Shown here one piece after another: positions 33,116-40,462 of a DNA stretch of 40,462 nucleotides. The notes below the pieces were generated by a model. The model was not told the origin of the DNA. It made no database searches and was given only the letters and a program-made list of their open reading frames with translations. The position numbers were made by a program, and so were the translations under genes. Positions within the stretch are counted from its first letter, which is position 1. Each line of letters starts with the position of its first letter. This DNA is from Oxalobacteraceae bacterium (GTDB taxonomy: Bacteria; Pseudomonadota; Gammaproteobacteria; Burkholderiales; Burkholderiaceae_D), in assembly GCA_025352145.1 (NCBI GenBank), contig JANXTY010000015.1:1-40462 (forward strand). The letters run 5' to 3'.

Positions 33116-34915
33116 TTATTTATGCGAGTCTCCCGGTAGATGATGTAACTGCCATCTACCTTCGCCTAAGAGTTCCAGTTCCTGCGTATGAAAACTGAGC
33201 AAGCTACTACGATGACCTACGCTAATCAGTATTGCATCGGGTAAGGACTGGCGTAATAGCTGGTACATCGCATGTTCTAAACCTTCGTCCATCGCAGAAC
33301 TGGCCTCATCAAGAAACACCACCTGTGGCCGGTTCAAGAGTACCCGTCCTATTGCTAAGCGCTGCTGTTCGCCTAACGACAAAATATGCGTCCAGTCATC
33401 CTCTTCGTCTAAACGTCCCAACAAATGTCCCAGCTGACATTGGCGAAGCACGTTTGCAGCCTGTTCATCGTGTTGCACCGGTGCCGGGTAATACAAGGAC
33501 GAACGTAACGACCCTAACGGCAGATAAGGTTTCTGCGGCAAAAATAAGGATTGATTACTGAGAGGCCGCTTAATTTGGCCTTCGATGTAGGGCCACAATC
33601 CTGCAATTGCCCTAAGCAAAGTCGTTTTTCCTACACCGGATTGACCCCGGATCAATAATGCCGAACCTTTGTCCTGCGACAAATTCAAGCCTTGCACGAG
33701 AGGGACATTCATCGGCGTTCTCACCGTCAACGAATCGATGATAAATTCTTGCGCAGCGGAATGAAGATCAACGCTAGGCAACTGTTCCGCAGCATCAATA
33801 GAATCGAGGAAACCGGATAAGCGATTGAGGACAGCGCGATAATCGGCAAAATTATCGTAAGAGCTACGAAAGAAAGACAATGCGCCTTCCACCTGACCAA
33901 ATGCCTGCGCGGTTTGCATTACGTCGCCTAATGTAATCTGTTTAGTCAGCAAACGTGGTGCCTGCACAATAAACGGAAACACCACTGCAGCCTGGCTTAT
34001 GCCAAGATTAAAACCCTGAAATTTCAGGGAACGAAAAACAATTGCCCATCGGTTGCCGATCACCTTATCAAAACGATTTTGTAGATTGCCGCGCTCGACC
34101 GTTTCTCCGCGATAAAACGCAATACTTTCTGCGTATTCTCTGATACGAACCAATGCATAACGAAAGTTCGCGCTGAACTGTTCGTTTAAAAAATTCAGGC
34201 GAATGAGTGGGAGGCCAATTTTCAGAGCAAATACCGTCGCAACGACGACATAGAGATACACCATGAAGACCATCGCTCGCGGAATCTGATAGCCTAACAA
34301 CGGCAACATCCCAGATAAGCCCCAGAGAATAATGCTGAACGATGCCAGCGACACAACGGCATCAAGAAGTCCCATCGCAAGTGTGAGCGAGCTAGAGACG
34401 AAACTTTCGGTGTCTTGTTGAATCCGCTGATCGGGATTATCGGCATATTCACGGAGATGCTGGCTGCGATAGTAGGATTGCTTGTTAAGCCAACGCGCCA
34501 TTAAGGTCTGCGTAAGCCAAATCCTCCAGTGGATCAAAAAAGCCTGACGAAGATAGAATTCCAATAATGCGCGTGCTACATGTACGGTGGCGAGTATCGA
34601 AAAAACCATCAACATGAACCAGAATGCCTTCGCATCCAGATTTTGCATAGAGGTATAAAACCCGTTGTACCAAAACGAAAAAAGAACGTTCAGACGCACA
34701 GAAAATAGCGTCAAAAAAATAATGACAGCGAGCCAAATCCAAGGTTGTTTGCTGCGGGAAGGTTTGAAGTACTCCCATGTGATGCGATAAAACTGGCTAC
34801 CCCAATGGGTAAACCGCGCTAGCGCTGCAAATATAAAGCCCAATCCCAGAAGACTGAGGGCAAATGCTTTACCCAGCCAAATCAGACTAGCAAGAAACTC
34901 ATGATTCCAATCCAT
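33116..34915 (-). CDS. ABC transporter, fused permease/ATPase, YddA/SbmA-BacA type
   Basis: The 599-residue protein joins about six membrane segments (about residues 1-330) with one nucleotide-binding domain (about 385-590). The membrane part matches the SbmA/BacA-like superfamily: WRIWLTQTLMARWLNKQSYY, NPDQRIQQDTESFV and REYAESIAFYRGE. The ATPase has Walker A RGQSGVGKTTLL (about 420), signature LSLGEQQRLAIGR, Walker B VVFLDEASSAMDEG and a late VGHRSSL. Relatives with this fused layout (YddA, Rv1819c, peroxisomal ABCD) move varied substrates such as cobalamin, peptides or acyl-CoA, so the substrate here is open. It lies 63 bp after purL on the same strand and may be transcribed with it. Confidence 0.88.
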   Translation of the reverse strand: MDWNHEFLASLIWLGKAFALSLLGLGFIFAALARFTHWGSQFYRITWEYFKPSRSKQPWIWLAVIIFLTLFSVRLNVLFSFWYNGFYTSMQNLDAKAFWFMLMVFSILATVHVARALLEFYLRQAFLIHWRIWLTQTLMARWLNKQSYYRSQHLREYADNPDQRIQQDTESFVSSSLTLAMGLLDAVVSLASFSIILWGLSGMLPLLGYQIPRAMVFMVYLYVVVATVFALKIGLPLIRLNFLNEQFSANFRYALVRIREYAESIAFYRGETVERGNLQNRFDKVIGNRWAIVFRSLKFQGFNLGISQAAVVFPFIVQAPRLLTKQITLGDVMQTAQAFGQVEGALSFFRSSYDNFADYRAVLNRLSGFLDSIDAAEQLPSVDLHSAAQEFIIDSLTVRTPMNVPLVQGLNLSQDKGSALLIRGQSGVGKTTLLRAIAGLWPYIEGQIKRPLSNQSLFLPQKPYLPLGSLRSSLYYPAPVQHDEQAANVLRQCQLGHLLGRLDEEDDWTHILSLGEQQRLAIGRVLLNRPQVVFLDEASSAMDEGLEHAMYQLLRQSLPDAILISVGHRSSLLSFHTQELELLGEGRWQLHHLPGDSHK

Positions 34916-34978
34916 GCCTTCTCCTTACCTATAAATTTACTTTAATAAACATCCGCGCTAGAGAGCCATCTCAAAAAA

Positions 34979-37900
34979 TTAACCCACCCAATGCCGCGCA
35001 TTGCGAAACATGCGCATCCACGGCGAATCTTCTCCCCATGATTCCGGGTGCCAGGAATGCTGCACCGAACGGAACACGCGTTCGGCATGCGGCATCAGGA
35101 CGCTAAAACGTCCGTCGGGAGTAGTGACTGAAGTAATCCCCTGGGGCGATCCGTTGGGATTAGCGGGATAAGCTTCTGTGGCATGTCCCTGATTGTTCAC
35201 AAAACGCATTGCAACGATAGCTTGATTGGCGTCGCCGGTTTGCGAGAAATCGGCATAGCCTTCCCCATGTGCCACTGCAATGGGCATGTGCGAGCCAGCC
35301 ATACCGTGGAAAAAAATCGAAGGCGAATCAGCCACTTCGACCATCGTAAAACGCGCCTCAAATTGCTCGGATTTATTCCGGGTAAATTGGGGCCATGCTT
35401 GGGCGCCGGGGATGATCGACTTTAAATTACTCATCATCTGACAACCATTGCAAATCCCGAGGCCGAAGGTATCGGTGCGATGGAAGAAAGCAGCGAATTG
35501 TTCGGCCAATTTTGCATTGAACAAAATCGTCTTTGCCCAACCCTCGCCTGCGCCCAGTACATCGCCATAAGAAAAACCGCCGACTGCAATCAGGCCGTTG
35601 AAGTCTTCCAGCCGTGTGCGTCCGGCGATCAAGTCGCTCATGTGAACATCAACGGCGGTAAAGCCCGACTGATGCATGACATAGGCCGTTTCTACCTGCG
35701 AATTGACACCCTGCTCGCGCAAGATGGCTATCTTTGGCCGAATGCCGGTAGCAATGCCGCTAACAATATAAGGCGCTGCGATATTTTGTTGGGGATCGAA
35801 GGTCAGGACTGGTGTGATGCCAGGATCGGTTGCATCCAGAAGTCGATCATATTCAGCATCGGCGCAGGCCGGGTTGTCGCGCAAACGCGCAATACGCCAG
35901 CTGGTCTCACTCCACAAACGGTGCAAATCTGCACGCAGCTGGGTATAAATCAATTTGGCATCACGCGTAAATTCGATCACATCACGGTCATTAGGTTTGC
36001 CTATGATATGGCTGCATGCGCCAAGATTATAGGTGCGTAATACGTCCATAACGATGGATTTTTCATCGGCACGTACTTGCAAAACGGCACCCAGCTCTTC
36101 ACTGAACAAGGCACGCAGCGTTAAATCGTTGCGGCGTTCGGCAACTTGACCGGCCCAATTTTTAGAGTCGCCCCAATCGGCAGCATGCTCACTTTCGAGT
36201 GTCAACATATCGATGTCGATCGAAAGACCGCTGCGACCGGCAAATGCCATTTCACACAAAGTAACGAACAAGCCACCATCGGAACGATCGTGGTATGCCA
36301 ACACCCTGCGTTCACGATTGAGTTGCTGAACTGCGGCAAAGAGTGCCTTCAAATCTTCCGCACTGTCAACGTCCGGCGTTTGGTTGCCAAGCTGCTGCAT
36401 GACCTGCGTCAGGGCGGAGGCACCAAGGCGATTTTTTCCGCGTCCCAGATCGATTACGATCAACACGGTATCGCCAGCATCCATGCGAATTTGCGGCGTC
36501 AGGGCTAAGCGCACATCATGTACCGGCGCAAACGCCGAAACGATTAATGACACAGGTGAGGTGACCGACTTATCGATCCCTTCCTCTTTCCAGGTCGAAC
36601 GCATCGATAGCGAATCCTTGCCGACCGGAATACTGATACCCAAAGCCGGGCACAACTCCATGCCCACGGCTTTGACGGTATCGAATAAAGCAGCGTCCTG
36701 ACCGGGTTGACCGCACGCGGCCATCCAATTGGCGGACAGTTTGATATCGGAAATAGTGGAAATCGGCGCGGCAGCGATATTGGTGATCGATTCGCCGACG
36801 GCCATACGACCCGATGCTGCCGCATTAATCACGGCTAAAGGCGTGCGTTCGCCCATCGCCATCGCCTCACCCAGATAGCCTTCAAAACTCATGCTGGTGA
36901 CCGCGCAGTCCGCCACCGGCACTTGCCACGGCCCGACCATCTGGTCGCGTACCGTCAAGCCGCCGACGGTGCGGTCGCCAATAGTGATGAGAAAAGATTT
37001 ATCGCCCACGGTCGGCAAACGCAACACACGCTGAGCAACTTCCTGCAAATTCATGCCCGTTAAATCGACTGCGGGAAAATTGTTTTCTACATGCTCAACA
37101 TTACGATGCATCTTGGGTGGCTTGCCTAACAAAACATCCATCGGCATATCGACCGGCGAAGTACCTAAGGCAGGATCGATCACTTTTAGTTGGCGCTCTT
37201 CTGTAGCGACGCCGACAGCCGCAAACAAACAGCGTTCCCGTTCGCATAAGTACTGGAACAAGGCTAAATGATCCGGTGCAATCGCTAGCACATAACGCTC
37301 TTGCGATTCATTGCTCCAGATTTCTTTGGGAGCCATGCCGCTCTCTTCCAGCGGAATTTTTCTCAGGTCGAAAATGGCGCCACGCTTGGCGTCATTGGTA
37401 ATTTCCGGGAAGGCGTTGGACAACCCCCCGGCCCCGACATCGTGAATCGATAGGATTGGATTGGCGTCGCCCATCGCCCAGCATGCATTAATGACCTCCT
37501 GCGCACGCCGTTCCATTTCTGGGTTTCCCCGCTGGACAGAATCGAAATCGAGATCGGCTGTGTTGCTACCCGTCGTCATCGAAGAGGCAGCGCTGCCGCC
37601 CATGCCGATACGCATGCCGGGACCACCAAGCTGAATGAGTAAACTGCCGACGGGAATATCGTTCTTATGCGTATGTTTGTCAGAGATATTGCCAATGCCC
37701 CCGGCAATCATGATCGGCTTGTGATAACCGTTGATTGCGCCGCCGATGTTTTGTTCGTAGGTACGGAAATAACCGCCTAATACCGGACGCCCGAACTCGT
37801 TGCTAAATGCTGCGCCGCCGATCGGTCCTTCAATCATGATCTGTAGCGGCGATGCGATGCGATCCGGTTTGCCATAGGCTGTATTTTCTTGCGGGCGACC

Positions 37901-39004
37901 GGCGACTGGCGCAGTCACATTTGCAGCGTTTTCCCAAGGTTGTACTGCGCCCGGCAACATCAGGTTCGATACGGTAAAACCCGCCAGGCCCGCTTTAGGT
38001 TTAGCACCGCGCCCAGTCGCACCTTCATCGCGAATCTCGCCACCCGCACCCGTCGATGCACCCGGGAAGGGGGAAATCGCCGTCGGATGATTGTGGGTCT
38101 CCACCTTCATCAAGGTATGGGTCAATTCTTCCGAACTGGCGTACACATTACCCTGTTTGGCACCGCGTGGATAAAAACGCGACACGGTTGCGCCCTGCAT
38201 GATGGAAGAATTATCGCTGTAGGCAACGATGGTGCCTTTGGGTTGGAGTTGATGGGTATTTTTGATCATGGCGAACAGGGATTTTTCCTGCTGCTCGCCA
38301 TCGATGGTCCAGTCCGCATTAAAAATTTTGTGGCGGCAATGCTCGCTGTTCGCCTGCGCAAACATCATTAATTCGACATCGGTGGGATTACGTCGGGCGC
38401 GCGTGAAAGCGGTGACCAGATAATCGATTTCGTCTTCGGATAAAGCAAGGCCAAGATCGGTATTAGCATGTTGCAGCGCCCCTTTGCCACCCGCGCTGAT
38501 ATCGATAAACGCCAGCGGTTTAGCGTCAAGTTCACGGAATAACCCTTGGGCTTCACTCTCGTTGCGCAAGACCATCTCGGTCATCCTGTCATGCAACAAC
38601 GCGGCCACTGCGCCCGTCATTTCCGCACTAATTTTTTTTACGCCGCCCAACAACCCCGCTCTCATTTGAATGCGGTAGACGATCCCGCGTTCAATGCGTT
38701 TGATATGTCCCATGCCGCAGTTATGCGCAATGTCAGTGGCTTTCGAGGCCCAAGGAGAAATCGTTCCAAAACGGGGAATCACCACAAATTGATCGCCTTC
38801 ACGGGACGACAAAAATGGATCTCCGTAATTGAGCAATGCGGCCAAACGCTGCGATTCCGTATTGGTCACTACATCGGAAGAATCGATAAAATGCAAAAAC
38901 TGACCGGTCACGCCCACCATCGCAGAGTCGAGGGCTTGTAATTGGGATAGGAGACGTTGGGAGCGGAATAGGGACAGGGCATTAGAACCCGGCAGAATCA
39001 ACAT
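34979..39004 (-). CDS. purL: Phosphoribosylformylglycinamidine synthase PurL
   Basis: This is the large single-chain FGAM synthase of the purine pathway, converting FGAR, glutamine and ATP to FGAM. The 1341 residues hold the N-terminal PurS-like part ([19 protein letters not shown]), a linker domain ([19 protein letters not shown]), two synthetase halves ([53 protein letters not shown]), and a C-terminal class I glutaminase ([16 protein letters not shown] with the catalytic cysteine near residue 1188; [11 protein letters not shown] near the end). The frame is open to an ATG at 39049, but the family start at [10 protein letters not shown] favours 39004; neither has a good ribosome site. Confidence 0.95.
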   Translation of the reverse strand: MLILPGSNALSLFRSQRLLSQLQALDSAMVGVTGQFLHFIDSSDVVTNTESQRLAALLNYGDPFLSSREGDQFVVIPRFGTISPWASKATDIAHNCGMGHIKRIERGIVYRIQMRAGLLGGVKKISAEMTGAVAALLHDRMTEMVLRNESEAQGLFRELDAKPLAFIDISAGGKGALQHANTDLGLALSEDEIDYLVTAFTRARRNPTDVELMMFAQANSEHCRHKIFNADWTIDGEQQEKSLFAMIKNTHQLQPKGTIVAYSDNSSIMQGATVSRFYPRGAKQGNVYASSEELTHTLMKVETHNHPTAISPFPGASTGAGGEIRDEGATGRGAKPKAGLAGFTVSNLMLPGAVQPWENAANVTAPVAGRPQENTAYGKPDRIASPLQIMIEGPIGGAAFSNEFGRPVLGGYFRTYEQNIGGAINGYHKPIMIAGGIGNISDKHTHKNDIPVGSLLIQLGGPGMRIGMGGSAASSMTTGSNTADLDFDSVQRGNPEMERRAQEVINACWAMGDANPILSIHDVGAGGLSNAFPEITNDAKRGAIFDLRKIPLEESGMAPKEIWSNESQERYVLAIAPDHLALFQYLCERERCLFAAVGVATEERQLKVIDPALGTSPVDMPMDVLLGKPPKMHRNVEHVENNFPAVDLTGMNLQEVAQRVLRLPTVGDKSFLITIGDRTVGGLTVRDQMVGPWQVPVADCAVTSMSFEGYLGEAMAMGERTPLAVINAAASGRMAVGESITNIAAAPISTISDIKLSANWMAACGQPGQDAALFDTVKAVGMELCPALGISIPVGKDSLSMRSTWKEEGIDKSVTSPVSLIVSAFAPVHDVRLALTPQIRMDAGDTVLIVIDLGRGKNRLGASALTQVMQQLGNQTPDVDSAEDLKALFAAVQQLNRERRVLAYHDRSDGGLFVTLCEMAFAGRSGLSIDIDMLTLESEHAADWGDSKNWAGQVAERRNDLTLRALFSEELGAVLQVRADEKSIVMDVLRTYNLGACSHIIGKPNDRDVIEFTRDAKLIYTQLRADLHRLWSETSWRIARLRDNPACADAEYDRLLDATDPGITPVLTFDPQQNIAAPYIVSGIATGIRPKIAILREQGVNSQVETAYVMHQSGFTAVDVHMSDLIAGRTRLEDFNGLIAVGGFSYGDVLGAGEGWAKTILFNAKLAEQFAAFFHRTDTFGLGICNGCQMMSNLKSIIPGAQAWPQFTRNKSEQFEARFTMVEVADSPSIFFHGMAGSHMPIAVAHGEGYADFSQTGDANQAIVAMRFVNNQGHATEAYPANPNGSPQGITSVTTPDGRFSVLMPHAERVFRSVQHSWHPESWGEDSPWMRMFRNARHWVG

Positions 39005-39237
39005 GATAGAAGGTGGGTTGATGCAGCGTGGCTGCGGATTAAAAGACATATCTAAAAGAGATCGTCCGTATTACCCTAGTAAAGGAGGGCGATCAATTTC
39101 GCAGGCAGCATTATACCGTGTCGTGATGTCAGACGGCCTTACCACAGCGCGTTTAGTGTTAAGATAAGCGCAATTTTTACCCCCCCTGAACACTTCACTC
39201 GCAGGCCCTGCACCAGCCTGCCTTAATACGAGATCCC

Positions 39238-40462
39238 ATGACCGCCATTTCTTCCAGCACCAGCTTCAATCCATCTAATCTGTATGGTTCAGGTTCCCAA
39301 CAGCAAGGCGTCAATGATGCCGATGCCACCAATGCCATCGCTACCGGCGCTCCCGTCGCCAATGCAGTCAAGGACCAAGGGGCAGATCAGTTTATCGCCG
39401 CCGCACCTGCCGACACCGTTGATGTGATCACCTACAACATGTGGGGAAGTTTGACGGTCAATGGCAAGCCATTGCAAGCGGCTGCCAACAGCGACGCCGG
39501 TAGCCTGGAACAAGCGGTCACCGATGCCCGCCATGTCCTGGACAACGCAAAAATAGCCCTGAACAATGCATTGCACCACGAAGCGACGGCATGGGCCACT
39601 TACCGCTACGACCGCAATCATGGCTTGAGCGATGACGTGATTGCCCAAGAAGTCCACGACCTGGTCGATGCCGGTCAAGCCACCCGGATGGCGCAGGACA
39701 AAGCAGATCGGGCGCAAGCTGCACTCAATGATGTGCAGGCTGCCCTGGTTGCGGCGCAAGCTGATCTGTCCTCCCTGGACCTCACCAGCGATCTGCAGGC
39801 TAGTCCGGTGTTCAATACCCTGTCCGTTCAATCAGCCAGCAGCGATAACAGTTTCACCATCGTTACCAACGATGTACAGGACGGTCCCATGCTGAGCGCC
39901 ATGTCCTTTCAGTCGGCCAGCAGTGTTGATCTCAGTGGCCTGATACAGGCCGTCGCCAGCGCGCAAAGCGGACTCGACGGCGCCACTATGTCGCTCAATG
40001 CCGCTGTACAGAATCAGGCTGATGCCGTGGCGAACTACGACAACGACGCCGGAGGATACAACACCGATGACTGGGTGCTGGCGCAGGATTTGCAAGCGAT
40101 AGATGACGCCAATGCAGCCGTCCAGATGGCGCAAAATGACGTCGATCAGGCGCAAAGCGACCTCGATGCGGCACAAAGTGCGCTCGATGCAGCGCAAATT
40201 GATCCGGGGCCGACTGATCCGGGGCCGACTGATCCGGGACCGACTGATCCGGGGCCGGGACCCACAGATTCAGGGCCAGGGCCGACTGATCCGGGACCGG
40301 GACCGACAGGGGCAGACGGTTCCCCGCCGGAATCGAATGCCGACATCCTGACCAGGCTGTACCGGGAGATTCTGGGACGTGAGCCGGATCCGCAAGGCTA
40401 TGCCTGGTGGCTGGCGCACATGAATACCGGCACATCGGCAGAAGATGTCAAAGCCCGGTTCC
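39238..40462 (+). CDS. Large repetitive DUF4214 protein, N-terminal part (runs off the right edge)
   Basis: From the ATG at 39238 one frame stays open for 408 codons to the last base. The product is acidic and rich in Ala, Asp, Gln and Asn. It has no Sec signal (starts MTAISSSTSFNPSNLYGSGS). Residues 90-177 and 235-321 are two diverged copies of a helical, coiled-coil-like unit (LEQAVTDARHVLDNAKIAL against LIQAVASAQSGLDGATMSL). Between them a roughly 26-residue unit ending QSASS is repeated. A linker of DPGPT repeats follows (about 322-357), then a DUF4214 domain (ILTRLYREILGREPDPQGY, AWWLAHMNTGTSAEDVKARF). DUF4214 is typical of large surface or type I secreted proteins, so export without a Sec signal is plausible. 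The ribosome site (GAGAT) is weak. The C-terminus and any secretion signal lie outside the window. Confidence 0.82.
   Translation, partial: MTAISSSTSFNPSNLYGSGSQQQGVNDADATNAIATGAPVANAVKDQGADQFIAAAPADTVDVITYNMWGSLTVNGKPLQAAANSDAGSLEQAVTDARHVLDNAKIALNNALHHEATAWATYRYDRNHGLSDDVIAQEVHDLVDAGQATRMAQDKADRAQAALNDVQAALVAAQADLSSLDLTSDLQASPVFNTLSVQSASSDNSFTIVTNDVQDGPMLSAMSFQSASSVDLSGLIQAVASAQSGLDGATMSLNAAVQNQADAVANYDNDAGGYNTDDWVLAQDLQAIDDANAAVQMAQNDVDQAQSDLDAAQSALDAAQIDPGPTDPGPTDPGPTDPGPGPTDSGPGPTDPGPGPTGADGSPPESNADILTRLYREILGREPDPQGYAWWLAHMNTGTSAEDVKARF
40201..40308 (+). repeat. In-frame tandem repeat coding a DPGPT linker
   Basis: Six consecutive units begin GAT-CC or GAT-TC: three of 15 bases (GATCCGGGGCCGACT type) and three of 21 bases that add one Gly-Pro pair. 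They encode DPGPT and DPGPGPT. Such repeats gain and lose units easily, so linker length may vary between strains. Confidence 0.85.

Noticed and set aside
39289-39831. A 180-codon frame on the minus strand
   Set aside because: It lies wholly inside the plus-strand DUF4214 protein frame, whose product has clear internal duplications and a domain match; the minus frame has neither.
40103-40446. Arg-rich and Gly/Pro/Val-rich frames on both strands
   Set aside because: These are other-frame readings of the DPGPT-coding tandem repeat.

Overview
The window looks like a chromosomal segment of a betaproteobacterium in Burkholderiales, probably near Oxalobacteraceae (Collimonas/Herminiimonas/Glaciimonas-like). 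This rests on gene content and order (pilZ-tatD, msrB-yciB-bolA-parvulin, a long PurL starting [11 protein letters not shown], RelA) and moderate GC. The family assignment is my inference; no rRNA or tRNA is present to confirm it.

Layout. 1-782: the inner end of an insertion sequence, with its transposase running off the left edge, interrupts rlmI. 1050-4213: a long TonB-like protein, then tatD and pilZ on the minus strand. 4336-9434: a complete branched-chain amino acid type ABC importer on the minus strand (livK-H-M-G-F). 9675-13329: a plus-strand housekeeping run of selO, msrB, yciB, bolA and a secreted parvulin, closed by a bidirectional terminator. 13429-27186: a pectin-degradation and secretion locus. 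It holds a GH28 polygalacturonase, a lone pseudopilin, a PL1 and a PL3 pectate lyase, and a ten-gene operon (gspG, gspF, gspE, four PilM/N/O/P-like genes, gspD, two pseudopilins). 27392-34915: relA-ridA, an alpha/beta hydrolase, an OmpA-type porin and a YddA/SbmA-type ABC exporter, with palindromic repeats between genes. 34979-39004: purL. 39238-40462: the start of a large repetitive protein with a Pro-Gly-Thr-Asp linker and a DUF4214 domain, running off the right edge.

How the parts fit together. The three pectinases carry export signals and lie next to a compact type II secretion-like machine, so I infer that the machine exports them. The machine is a hybrid. Its ATPase, platform protein, pseudopilins and secretin follow the general secretion pattern, but its inner-membrane assembly is encoded as separate PilM, PilN, PilO and PilP-like proteins, as in type IV pili, rather than as GspL, GspM and GspC. 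No GspH/I/J/K set and no prepilin peptidase are present here. The AT-rich 590-bp region between the PL3 lyase and the secretion operon holds a perfect palindrome, ATTGGTC-C-GACCAAT, shaped like a FadR/GntR-type operator. One regulator could therefore control both enzyme and exporter genes.

The most useful second looks are this pectinase/secretion locus and its operator, the terminator between the two lyase genes, the edge-spanning DUF4214 protein with internal duplications, the paired GC-rich palindromes near 31.3 kb, and the tiny inverted-repeat element near 32.8 kb.
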